The notes under the pieces were generated by a model that was not told the DNA's origin, ran no database searches, and was given only the letters and a program-made list of their open reading frames with translations. A stretch of DNA of 64,000 bases from RHLJ01 sp965601955 (GTDB lineage Bacteria > Bacteroidota > Rhodothermia > Balneolales > Balneolaceae). The stretch's first letter is position 1. Every line of letters begins with the position of its first letter. Shown in pieces: positions 42,702-51,603 of the stretch. The stretch lies in the NCBI GenBank assembly GCA_965601955.1, contig OZ271855.1, positions 3,038,001 to 3,102,000 on the forward strand, written 5' to 3'. A program made the translations under genes and the position numbers.

Positions 42702-42720
42702 ATTAGGTATATTAGGTATA
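42702..42720 (+). promoter_or_regulatory. Tandem operator-like repeats before the GntR-type regulator
   Basis: ATTAGGTAT occurs twice head to tail (42702-42710 and 42711-42719). GTATATTAGGTATA (42707-42720) is identical to a 14-mer in the uxu/TRAP divergent promoter (32263-32276). It lies 30 bp before the regulator start, as expected for autoregulation. Confidence 0.65.
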
Positions 42721-42749
42721 TAAAAATATATTCTACACAGGGATGACGA

Positions 42750-43847
42750 ATGCCGATTGACTTTCAAAATTCTACACCGCTTTACATACAAATAATTGAC
42801 GATATAAAAGAAAAAATCGTCAATAAGGATTTAGGAATAGGGGAACAATTAAAATCACACAAAGAACTTGCTGAAGAATACGATGTGAGTCTTATTACTA
42901 TCAAAAATGCCCTTTCAAATTTGATTGATGAGGGATACCTGTATAGCAGGGTTGGTAAAGGGACATTTGTTGCACAAAGAGCTACAAACGGAAGTATTCA
43001 ACATCATGACTCTGTCGGACTGGTTCTACAAGATCTAAAAAATCCTTTTTTCTCTTTAATTGCCCATGCTATTGAAGAAACAGCATATACCAAAAGTTAT
43101 AACTTGTTGCTGTCGAATAGCTCCAGTCAGATTAAAAAAGAGGAAACTCAGATAAAGCGATTTAAGGAAATGGGAGTAAAAGGAATGATCGTCGCTACTT
43201 TGAGAAAAGATCTGCACCCGCCTAAAATTGTGCGTGAACTACATGACCAGAATTTCCCACTTGTAATGGTTTCGTATGTTGCAGATGAAGACATTTGGTA
43301 TGTAGGGACCGATCATGAGGAAGGAGCCATTTTAGGAACCCAGCATCTCATCGATTTAGGTCACACACGGTTAGGATATATCAACAGCCCTTCAAATAAC
43401 TCATTGGGTAATATCCGGCTCCAGGGATTTAAAAAAGCATTGGCAAATTCAAACGTGCCTTTTAACCCCTACTTTGTTCTTGAATTGGAAGATGGACAAT
43501 CTTCGCATGGCTTCGAATCTGGCTATAAACTTGGTGATGAATTTCATGAAATGGAAGCCAAACCAACCGCTTTCTTTGTATATAACGATTCTGCTGCTTT
43601 AGGCTTTATTAAGAGAATCCAGGAACTAGGGTATTCCGTACCTGAAGATGTTGCTATCGTTGGCTTTGATGATATTGAGCAATCTCAATACGCTGAAGTC
43701 CCACTAACTACCGTACATCAGCATATTGAAAAAATAGGAAGCCTCGCCATCGACAAGCTTATTAAAATTATTGAGGGTAAAAAACCCGAAATACGTACTA
43801 TTCTAAAACCCGAATTGATTATAAGAAAATCAAGCGGAGCGAGTTAG
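42750..43847 (+). CDS. GntR-family regulator with LacI/PBP-type effector domain
   Basis: A 365-aa protein. The N-terminal GntR winged helix (about 1-75: STPLYIQIIDDIKEKIVNKDL, LAEEYDVSLITIKNALSNLI, GKGTFV) is followed by a periplasmic-binding-type sensor (about 88-360: VGLVLQDLKNPFFSLIAHAIEE, GTDHEEGAILGTQHLIDLGHTRLGYI, AIVGFDDIEQSQYAEVPLTTVHQ). This is the AraR-like layout. It probably binds a uronate or hexosamine intermediate and represses the locus through the GTATATTAGGTATA sites before itself and in the uxu/TRAP promoter. Target and effector are inferred. Confidence 0.9.
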   Translation: MPIDFQNSTPLYIQIIDDIKEKIVNKDLGIGEQLKSHKELAEEYDVSLITIKNALSNLIDEGYLYSRVGKGTFVAQRATNGSIQHHDSVGLVLQDLKNPFFSLIAHAIEETAYTKSYNLLLSNSSSQIKKEETQIKRFKEMGVKGMIVATLRKDLHPPKIVRELHDQNFPLVMVSYVADEDIWYVGTDHEEGAILGTQHLIDLGHTRLGYINSPSNNSLGNIRLQGFKKALANSNVPFNPYFVLELEDGQSSHGFESGYKLGDEFHEMEAKPTAFFVYNDSAALGFIKRIQELGYSVPEDVAIVGFDDIEQSQYAEVPLTTVHQHIEKIGSLAIDKLIKIIEGKKPEIRTILKPELIIRKSSGAS

Positions 43848-43899
43848 GATTAGTCTCTATTAGCTGTTTAACAACTGCGCCTTCTATTTTAATACCAGT

Positions 43900-45630
43900 C
43901 TAAACGGCTCGGCTAAGTACCCAGGCAAGGATTAAATATCCCATTACAATAAGCCAGGATATTCCAAATCCTTTAAGGTCAACTTTATAGTTACCAATAC
44001 TGAATGATTTTCTGAGATTCAGCAGGTCAACAAGTAATAAGCCCTCCCCTGTTACCAGTGCTGGTTTATTGTCCAGGAGCTCAAGAGTTTTTATTTCTTC
44101 CTTCTTTTGTTTCGAGTTCGGGATTTCAAAATCTTGCGATGAAATTCCAGCTTTTTCCAAGCGATCTTCCTGACCTACTGGTGTATTAAGTAAAGAATAA
44201 AAGCGATTGATAATATGGTCTTCCTCTTTTGGAGTAAAGTAACTTACCGTAATCATCGTGAGAAAACCGATTGGTAAATAAAGTGCGATTTGTTGGGGAA
44301 ATGTCCACCCCATTGAATCGGTAGTAAAGGCTAACACAGCCGTAATGATCATAGAAGACCATGCACCATAGCGGTTAGACTTCTTCCAAAAAATGGCCAT
44401 CCAAAATGCTATCCCCAAAAATGCCATGATCTTCCAGAGTAGAAATAATCCTTCAATTACTGAGGGGATATACAATGCTACTCCTACCCCAATAATAACC
44501 ACAAAGAAGGAGCTAATACGAGCAACATTCAAATAGTGGGTTTCTTCAGCGTCCGAATTTAAAAACCTTCGATAGAAGTTCCGGGTAAATAGGGCCGAGC
44601 CATTCACCATAAAGTTATTACAGGCTGCAACTACTGCCGCTACCATCGCTGCTACCATTATTCCTATAAATCCGCTTGGGAGTAGTTCCACAATAGCCAA
44701 GCCAAATGCCAGCTCCCGCTCTGCAGCATTAGCTTCAGAGATTTGTGGAAATACAACGGCTATAAAAATCCCTGTAAATGCCCACCCTAAGGTTGCAAAG
44801 CGTTTTATAAATATTCCATAAGTCCATCCTGACCGACAACTGACTTCCGTTTTCCCTGATCCGTTTATGGCCATATGGTGAGGCTGTACGACCACTCCTA
44901 CCAATCCATTGATCACGGCCATCACAATGAAGAAAAGGGTAACCTCTTCATTAGCAACCAGGTTAAACCATTCATCCGACAGGGTTTCGTGTACAGTCTG
45001 TAATCCTCCTACATAGTCAAGTGCAAAGGGGATTAAAAGAAAAGATAATACCAGGATAAAAAACCCTTGAATTAACTGGGTAGTAGCTGCAGCAACCAGA
45101 CCTCCCAATACCCCATAGAGAATAAAAAATAGCATCATGCCAATCACAGCAGCATTGGTACTTATTTGCCCACCAGTTATAGCTTCTATGGTTACTCCGG
45201 TACCTTTTAAAACCACTCCTATATTTGCCGCAAACCAGAAGAGGCCGACGAGTGCATAAGCGGCTCCCATTCCAGTGCCATAACGTTGCTCAAAAAAATC
45301 TCCTATTGTTATATACCTCAATCTCCGATAAATAGGGGCTATCAACCAAAAAAACGGGGTTGAGAAGAGATATAGCCATTGATACCAAATTCCAGCCAAT
45401 CCAATCTGAGAAGAAGCTCCGATAACAGCTACGGCCTGATCTGTCCTGGTTCCGGCACCAAAAGCTTGGGCAATCATCAAGAGTTTTCCAAAACGGCGAC
45501 CACCCATAAAGTAATCGCTGGTCGATTTTACCCCCCTGTTAGCCCATAATCCAATAGCTGTTATCAAAATGATATAGCCAGCTATAACCAGCCAATCCAG
45601 TATGTTAAGTCCCAGAAAAGATCCTTCCAT
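43900..45630 (-). CDS. Sodium:solute symporter (SSS family)
   Basis: A 576-aa polytopic membrane protein with SSS family features: DWLVIAGYIILITAIGLWANRG, DYFMGGRRFGKLLMIAQAFGAGT, ITIGDFFEQRYG and long hydrophobic repeats. It imports a small solute, here probably a mono- or disaccharide released from the glycan, with Na+. It is the last gene of the leftward glycan operon, 23 bp after the GH88/GH105-like gene, and converges on the regulator gene. The substrate is inferred from position. Confidence 0.9.
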   Translation of the reverse strand: MEGSFLGLNILDWLVIAGYIILITAIGLWANRGVKSTSDYFMGGRRFGKLLMIAQAFGAGTRTDQAVAVIGASSQIGLAGIWYQWLYLFSTPFFWLIAPIYRRLRYITIGDFFEQRYGTGMGAAYALVGLFWFAANIGVVLKGTGVTIEAITGGQISTNAAVIGMMLFFILYGVLGGLVAAATTQLIQGFFILVLSFLLIPFALDYVGGLQTVHETLSDEWFNLVANEEVTLFFIVMAVINGLVGVVVQPHHMAINGSGKTEVSCRSGWTYGIFIKRFATLGWAFTGIFIAVVFPQISEANAAERELAFGLAIVELLPSGFIGIMVAAMVAAVVAACNNFMVNGSALFTRNFYRRFLNSDAEETHYLNVARISSFFVVIIGVGVALYIPSVIEGLFLLWKIMAFLGIAFWMAIFWKKSNRYGAWSSMIITAVLAFTTDSMGWTFPQQIALYLPIGFLTMITVSYFTPKEEDHIINRFYSLLNTPVGQEDRLEKAGISSQDFEIPNSKQKKEEIKTLELLDNKPALVTGEGLLLVDLLNLRKSFSIGNYKVDLKGFGISWLIVMGYLILAWVLSRAV

Positions 45631-45653
45631 AGAATTATCTATTTAGTACCGGT

Positions 45654-47435
45654 TTATTGAGTATTTCTCATTTCATCTATTGCAATTGCAGCATAAAGAA
45701 GAGCACCAAGGCCCCGGGGATCATTGATCCGGGTGCCCCAGTTATCATATTCTTCATCTGAAAACATTATAGGGGTTCCCCGAACAATTCCGATCACATT
45801 TTCTTCTTCATCAAATTGACGGGTCATTGAAGCCCATCCTCTTTCTGCAGCAGCTTCATATTTCGCACGATCTAGCCAGCCTTCCGCAATGCCGGTAGCA
45901 AACCCACGCACAAACATGGCTGTAGCTGAAGTTTCCAGGTAAGTTTCCGGACTATCCAATACCTGGTGCCATCGTCCGTCTTGCGATTGTACAGCCAAAA
46001 GCCCTTCACAATGTCTGGTAAAGGTCTCAAGTATAGCATCGAATTGTGGATGATTCTCAGGCATGGTTTGCAATAACTCTATTTTTGCCATAATGGTCCA
46101 ACCATTAGCCCTTCCCCATTTTGTTGATGAATACTCATCATTTCTGGAAAAGTAACCATGCCAGTACAACCTGGAAGGTTCATCGGTAAGATAGTCATCA
46201 AAATTAAGCACCTGAAGAATTACCTGGTCAAGGTAATCCTCTTCGCCGGTTAGTTCATACATTTTCAGAAGTACAATGCTTCCCATGAACAAATCATCTG
46301 CCCAAACCGACATAGTATCTGGCGTAAATCGTGCCCATGTTCCATCTGTTAGACGAGATGCATCATTCATTATGTGATTGGTCACCCGGTTGGCAAGCCC
46401 GTATCCAAAAGAGTTTTCGTCAACTCCGTTTTCCAACATACTGTTCACATAAGGGACAGTTTGCATGCCCATATCATCAAGAAGAGAAGCCCTGAAATAA
46501 TGACCAAAAGGGCCTTCAATTGTTCCATAATCTCTGCGCATTTGTTCAATATCATCAATATTGTCTGCAAGAAATGCCATGTGTTCCTCGATATAGTCGC
46601 TATAGTCTAATCCAGGGAACTGATTTCCAACTTGCCTCATAGCATCAAGAAAAGTTCCACCTGAATAATGCCAGTTTTGGTAAGTTAACCAACCCGGCAA
46701 ACTTTTAACCAGGTGCAGCTTAGGAATATCCCAACGAATGGTATTACCTGATGCACTTTCTATTTCCTGAATCACTAATTCGGTTTCGGTTTTATTTGGG
46801 TCAGTAAGTGCCTGGCTGTTTGTATTACTCGCTAAAGGACCGATCCACCAATAACCATAATGCTCCAATTCTTCTTTTTCTGATAGAGACCGGAGTTCAA
46901 GATTAGGAAACGGAAGTGCATTATCCGACCGAATAAAACTGATATGCACGCGATTTGCTCCAGCATTACGGGGACTAAACTTAATAAGAAGCTGATGCTC
47001 TCCATCAGTAATTGAGATGGGTATTTTTTCTTCAAATTCGAACAATCCATAATCTACATGATTTAAGTGCCCGTCTCTGGTTGAAGAATTCGTATAAATA
47101 CTTTCGCCATTTAACATAATCTCTATTTCACCTGCCTGATGGCTTATCGCTAAATGGGTTCTGAAATCATTCTCTGATACTTTTTCTACTTCTATCACAG
47201 AACGGGCATAAAACACACCTTTTTCATCTGAAGGGAAATCAAATAAATACACTCCATCCTGTTCAAACTCCTGTAAAGCAGGTTCAAAGCTAAATTCTGT
47301 TCCATCTACAATAATGTTAGATACATGTTCCGCAAATTCTCTGGGGCTCATTTGTTCGGTTTGGCTGCTTGAACATGCCATCATCAAACAACTTCCAAGT
47401 ATCAATAAGAGCCAGGTTTTTTTAGAGTATTTCAT
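45654..47435 (-). CDS. GH88/GH105-like unsaturated uronyl hydrolase (lipoprotein)
   Basis: A 593-aa lipoprotein (LMMAC, Cys21) with an N-terminal beta-sandwich domain of about 180 residues, followed by an (alpha/alpha)6-barrel of the GH88/GH105 type: SVWADDLFMGSIVLLKMYE (catalytic Asp near 380), KWGRANGWTI (439-448) and a C-terminal DPRGLGALLYAA. These enzymes hydrate and cut the unsaturated uronic acid left by polysaccharide lyases, giving 5-keto-4-deoxyuronate for the KduI/KduD branch. Whether it acts on glucuronyl or rhamnogalacturonyl substrates is not decided here, but the neighbouring glucuronidase and hexosaminidase genes favour glucuronyl. Confidence 0.85.
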   Translation of the reverse strand: MKYSKKTWLLLILGSCLMMACSSSQTEQMSPREFAEHVSNIIVDGTEFSFEPALQEFEQDGVYLFDFPSDEKGVFYARSVIEVEKVSENDFRTHLAISHQAGEIEIMLNGESIYTNSSTRDGHLNHVDYGLFEFEEKIPISITDGEHQLLIKFSPRNAGANRVHISFIRSDNALPFPNLELRSLSEKEELEHYGYWWIGPLASNTNSQALTDPNKTETELVIQEIESASGNTIRWDIPKLHLVKSLPGWLTYQNWHYSGGTFLDAMRQVGNQFPGLDYSDYIEEHMAFLADNIDDIEQMRRDYGTIEGPFGHYFRASLLDDMGMQTVPYVNSMLENGVDENSFGYGLANRVTNHIMNDASRLTDGTWARFTPDTMSVWADDLFMGSIVLLKMYELTGEEDYLDQVILQVLNFDDYLTDEPSRLYWHGYFSRNDEYSSTKWGRANGWTIMAKIELLQTMPENHPQFDAILETFTRHCEGLLAVQSQDGRWHQVLDSPETYLETSATAMFVRGFATGIAEGWLDRAKYEAAAERGWASMTRQFDEEENVIGIVRGTPIMFSDEEYDNWGTRINDPRGLGALLYAAIAIDEMRNTQ

Positions 47436-47453
47436 AGCGTTGCTTGTTTAAAG

Positions 47454-48287
47454 TCACTTCTGGTTTTTATAAATGAGAGGGTTCATTTCTGAGATAGCTA
47501 GATCACCAGGATTTAACCCGGGAAGAAAGGCATCACGATCTAACACATGATTCTTATTTTTGAATTCACTTAGCTTAATACCGTCTTCCATGTAGATGAT
47601 GGTCATTACCGCACGTATTTTATCTGAAGTATTTGCCCCAGCCCGGTGAAATGTCCATCCGGAATGGAAACTAATCTCCCCAGCGTCAAAGCCTGAATCA
47701 ATAAATTCAAGGTTAGCTTCAGACAGTGCTTGCTGGATTCTATCTTCACTTTCGTCGCTGATTTCAAGATCACGGCCAAAGTCATAGTGTTGACTTCCCA
47801 GGCTAAATGCTAAAGGCCCCATATCCTCAGTAGTTTTTTGCAGAGGTATCCAGGCAGTAGTGGTATTCAATGTATCCAATGGCCAATAGTACTGGTCGGC
47901 ATGCCAGGGCGTGATATTCATTGTCTTACCGGTTGGCTCCTTGTACAGTGCCTGATCGTGATACAATCTTACTCCATCCACCTGCATCAAATCAGCAGCT
48001 ATCTTACCAATACGTTTACTAAGAACCAGCTTCCTGATGATCTCATTGGTTTGAAACAGGTTCATAATCTGGATGAATGCTTTCTCATAAGTAGTTCGTT
48101 CTTCCATTGGCTTTTTTAATAGGGGATTCTTTTCGTGAACTACTTTTGTAATCTCCTTATTAAAAAAAGACAGGGTTTCTTCATCAAGAACCTGTTTCAA
48201 TTTTATAAATCCATTCTTCTGGTAGTACAGGATTTGTTCCTCAGAAATTGGATATGATTCTTCCAGGAGTTGATCGATCTTTTTCAT
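47454..48287 (-). CDS. Phytanoyl-CoA dioxygenase (PhyH)-family Fe(II)/2-oxoglutarate oxygenase
   Basis: A 277-aa cytoplasmic protein with the PhyH fold markers: His129-x-Asp131 in TPWHADQYYWPLD, a distal histidine in GWTFHRAGANTS (His214) and Arg225 for 2-oxoglutarate. All iron ligands are present, so it should be active. Its substrate is unknown; in this operon a sugar acid or modified hexosamine (for example oxidative removal of an O-methyl group) is possible but speculative. Its start overlaps the stop of the NagB-like gene by 4 bp. Confidence 0.85.
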   Translation of the reverse strand: MKKIDQLLEESYPISEEQILYYQKNGFIKLKQVLDEETLSFFNKEITKVVHEKNPLLKKPMEERTTYEKAFIQIMNLFQTNEIIRKLVLSKRIGKIAADLMQVDGVRLYHDQALYKEPTGKTMNITPWHADQYYWPLDTLNTTTAWIPLQKTTEDMGPLAFSLGSQHYDFGRDLEISDESEDRIQQALSEANLEFIDSGFDAGEISFHSGWTFHRAGANTSDKIRAVMTIIYMEDGIKLSEFKNKNHVLDRDAFLPGLNPGDLAISEMNPLIYKNQK

Positions 48288-49045
48288 GGCTGTGTTTCTA
48301 GTAAAGATTTTGCAGAGTCAATATCCAAGAAGAGTTTGGCATGGGGATGTGTACGCAGTATGCTTGCCGGACAAGAAGTAGATATTTCACCAAATAAGGC
48401 GTTTTCAACTGCGGAAGCCTTGCTCAAACCCGGAACTACTACCGAAAGATAGGTTGCACTCAAAAGAGTAGGTACTGTAAGTGTAACGGCTTTTTTTGGA
48501 ACCTGTTCTAGTGTATCAAATTCACCATCGTTTACCTGTTGCTGTCGGCAAATCTCATCCAGCTCTACTTCTTTAATTATTTCAGGATCATCAAAATCAG
48601 CGACAGGAGGATCATTAAATGCTAAATGTCCATTCTCTCCGATCCCTAAACAACAAATATCGATAGGTGCCTGCTTAATCAATCTTTCATAGGAGCTGAT
48701 GTCCTTGTTCATAAAATGCACCTCTTTCAGATTTGCAAACCGGTAAAAGATGGCATCCAGAAAATTCCCAAAGCGCTGAGGAGCTGACGCTGGGAGTGTG
48801 TGATATTCATCCATTTGAAAAGCCACTACCCTACTCCAATCTATATCAGTCACACTGAGCAATTCCGAAAAGAATTCTCTTTGAGATGCTGCTGCTGCAA
48901 AAATAATTCTGGCCTCATCCTTTTCTTCGAGAGTTTTCTTTAGCAACATTCTTACATGATGTGCAGCGGCTGCTCCCAGGAATTTTCTGTGTTGATATAC
49001 ACAAACCTCAAGCGAATCTACAGTATGCTTAATCACAGATCTCAT
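48284..49045 (-). CDS. NagB/6-phosphogluconolactonase-superfamily isomerase/deaminase
   Basis: A 253-aa protein with FQMDEYHTLP (catalytic Asp region), CLGIGENGHLAFNDPP and PKKAVTLTVPTLLSATYLSVVVPG, all NagB-like. It is a stand-alone paralogue of the NagB domain at 40721, more divergent (AAAASQREFF in place of the usual GSTP loop), so it may act on another amino sugar such as galactosamine-6-phosphate. It overlaps both neighbours (1 bp with GH20, 4 bp with PhyH), indicating one operon. Confidence 0.8.
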   Translation of the reverse strand: MRSVIKHTVDSLEVCVYQHRKFLGAAAAHHVRMLLKKTLEEKDEARIIFAAAASQREFFSELLSVTDIDWSRVVAFQMDEYHTLPASAPQRFGNFLDAIFYRFANLKEVHFMNKDISSYERLIKQAPIDICCLGIGENGHLAFNDPPVADFDDPEIIKEVELDEICRQQQVNDGEFDTLEQVPKKAVTLTVPTLLSATYLSVVVPGLSKASAVENALFGEISTSCPASILRTHPHAKLFLDIDSAKSLLETQP

Positions 49046-51603
49046 TATTCGATTATCCTATATCTGTTTTTGTGGCTGCGCATCTCAGAATCGGGAAGTC
49101 GGAAACTGAATGCCCAGTCTCCTGATGTATTGGTAATCCGAATCATGAGGTGGTTTCTTCCTTTCTTTAAGGGCAATAATATCTCGTCCTGATCTAATTC
49201 GAATTCACGTAATGAATAGTTTTTATGGACTGATTTTCCGTTTACATATACTTCCACACCATCGCTGCTTCCTATTGCTGCCCGGACGGCCCGGTCTTCA
49301 AAAATGTCGATATGGGCAAAGGCATACATAATTACGTTATCACTTTGTCCATGGAGTTCATCCAGATCTACTTTTGCAAAATAAGGAGTGTTCACCCTTC
49401 TCCAGCGATACTTATTATCATCGAAATAAAACTCCTCGGTTACATTGGGGAATGTAGCTTCAATGCCTTTCATATCTTCCAGGTGATCTATTCCCGGATC
49501 TTCAAAACCACCAGGATTGGGAATGGGTTCTATCATTAACCATCCCTGAAAATACCAGCCGTCTGTCTCTGCAATTTGCAAACGCACGATACCGGCTTCA
49601 GGCAGCTTTATACCCTTGTCAAAATCATAAATGGTGTTCAGAATTGTATCTCGAAGATCTCCTAATACCTCAATCTGGTACTCATATTTGGAAATCACCA
49701 TCTCTAAGGCATATACGCGATTTTCATTAATCCAGAGATATTGATTCTCCACCTTCAGCTCAACGAGCTCTTCGTAAACTTCATTAATTTTCCCGTAAGC
49801 CTCCCTTATCAATGATCTGGCTTCAACCGGCTTTTCTTCCTGGATGGCATATCCTTCTTTGTATAAATTCGAAGCAGCAACTACTTCCATTCTGCTGGAT
49901 GCTAGGAAAGAGTATAAATCAATGGTGTGTTGAATGTATTCAACATCTTTCTCGAAAATTAGAGGATCAAACTCTTCCAGGTAGGACTCAGCTTCAGAAG
50001 TAATTTCCAGCACTTTGGGCCAATCTGATGTGTTCATTAATACACTTTCACCCTGTTTCGGTACCAGGGGATCCCAAAGAATATCTTCGTTCATTTTCTC
50101 TGTCGATTTCAAAAAACTTAATTCATTCAGCTTTCGAATTGCTTTCGAGAACCCATCATTTGTCGCTCCATAAACGGTCTTGCTAAACCGGGAATCATAA
50201 CTCTCATCCCCAGGATTACTTTTCCAGCTTTGATCGGCAGCGTAGGCTACTCCATACCAGTCTTTGGAAAACAGTGCGAATCCTCCATCATCCCAAATGG
50301 TATTAAGCATTCCAAGCAATTCCTGCTTTTTTGCTTCGGCTAAGAAGCCTTCGATATTACCCCTGGCCTTATTAAAGTCCGGTATAATGGACCAGGAATT
50401 CAAAATTCCGGTAGAAACCAACGTGGTATACCCTGCTTCTTTAAATGGAAGAATCATGTGGTCGTATTCTTCCATATCATCATAGCCCCACGTTACCATA
50501 ATAATATCCTTAGGCAGCATATCCAGTATTTCAGGGTGCTTCAGTACAATATCACCCCACATAAGAATTTTCTTCCCCATCGGGGTAATGATGTTGTAAA
50601 TGCGATTGATATGGTTCGCATACACTACCGCTTCTCCCAAAGAATCGACTAAGGCTTTTGAAGCACCTGTTCCAAGGTCAAAGGTTTCGTCAGAGTTGAT
50701 GTGAAAATAATCGGAATGGAAAGCAGGGATCATTTCTGAATAAATATCCTCAAGAAACTCATAGCTTTCTTCTAGAGCTGGAGATAGCAGGGTTCCACTC
50801 TCTCCAAGATGTTCATATTCCGGGTGTTTTAAGATATTTTGAAAATGACCGAATGACTGAAAATTTCCCACTAAATCGATATGGAATTTCTTCGCATAAT
50901 CCGCCAGTTCTGTCCATTCTTCAATATCTAATGCACCCCCTGCTGGAGCAAATGCAGGGTGACTTTCTGTTTTTACTACATCCTGGGTATAGTAGGTGAG
51001 CATATTAATTTTCATCTCAGCCATACGCTCAATTTGTTGACGCATGTATGCTTTTGTAGGAACCGGCCCCCGGCTGATATCATCCATCATCCCGCGAATT
51101 TCCAAATCCGGCCAGTCTTTGATCTTCACTGAAGGAATGAATTGTTCATTTCTTTGAGTCCGGATTAACTGGCGAAGTGTTTGAACTCCATAAAATGCCC
51201 CTCGTTTTGTATTCGCTGAAATTAAAATCAATGTAGGAGTAACCAATAACCGATACCCTTCTTCACCTATCTGGTTATTAGGTTCCAGTTCGTACTGGTC
51301 AATCAACCTATTAAAAGCTCTCCCACCACCTTTAACTCCAACAATAATTCGCTTTTCTGATTCACCTCCCAGTAGGAGCCTTCCTTCAACACTTCTTTCA
51401 TATTCTTCCCTCAATAACTCAAACTGAAAGGCTTCCTCTTCCTTATCATTTAGATACAAAATCACAGAAACCTCGTCTGACATTTCGAAAGCACCATCTC
51501 CTGATACTATTTCCTGGGGATGTGGAACAAGGTGCAACTGACTCTGAACATTCGGAGAAAGAACTATTAGCAATAATATGATATATGGAAGCTTCTTCAT
51601 CAT
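49045..51603 (-). CDS. GH20-like beta-N-acetylhexosaminidase, secreted
   Basis: An 852-aa protein with a signal peptide (KKLPYIILLLIVLSPNVQSQ). It has a GH20b-type N-terminal domain (LHLVPHPQEIVSGDGAF, then GEEGYRLLVTPTLILISA and AFYGVQTLRQL) and a TIM barrel with GMMDDISRGPVPT, MAEMKINMLTYYTQ and the catalytic Asp-Glu pair in HINSDETFDLG (305-306). A C-terminal region of about 300 residues probably holds helical and carbohydrate-binding modules. It would release terminal GlcNAc or GalNAc by substrate-assisted catalysis in the periplasm. Exact family (GH20 versus a close relative) needs a profile search. Confidence 0.82.
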   Translation of the reverse strand: MMKKLPYIILLLIVLSPNVQSQLHLVPHPQEIVSGDGAFEMSDEVSVILYLNDKEEEAFQFELLREEYERSVEGRLLLGGESEKRIIVGVKGGGRAFNRLIDQYELEPNNQIGEEGYRLLVTPTLILISANTKRGAFYGVQTLRQLIRTQRNEQFIPSVKIKDWPDLEIRGMMDDISRGPVPTKAYMRQQIERMAEMKINMLTYYTQDVVKTESHPAFAPAGGALDIEEWTELADYAKKFHIDLVGNFQSFGHFQNILKHPEYEHLGESGTLLSPALEESYEFLEDIYSEMIPAFHSDYFHINSDETFDLGTGASKALVDSLGEAVVYANHINRIYNIITPMGKKILMWGDIVLKHPEILDMLPKDIIMVTWGYDDMEEYDHMILPFKEAGYTTLVSTGILNSWSIIPDFNKARGNIEGFLAEAKKQELLGMLNTIWDDGGFALFSKDWYGVAYAADQSWKSNPGDESYDSRFSKTVYGATNDGFSKAIRKLNELSFLKSTEKMNEDILWDPLVPKQGESVLMNTSDWPKVLEITSEAESYLEEFDPLIFEKDVEYIQHTIDLYSFLASSRMEVVAASNLYKEGYAIQEEKPVEARSLIREAYGKINEVYEELVELKVENQYLWINENRVYALEMVISKYEYQIEVLGDLRDTILNTIYDFDKGIKLPEAGIVRLQIAETDGWYFQGWLMIEPIPNPGGFEDPGIDHLEDMKGIEATFPNVTEEFYFDDNKYRWRRVNTPYFAKVDLDELHGQSDNVIMYAFAHIDIFEDRAVRAAIGSSDGVEVYVNGKSVHKNYSLREFELDQDEILLPLKKGRNHLMIRITNTSGDWAFSFRLPDSEMRSHKNRYRIIE

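Noticed and set aside
43900..45630. SSS symporter as a specific sialic acid or glucose carrier
   Set aside because: Family membership is clear, but substrate cannot be read from the sequence; only context suggests a glycan-derived sugar.
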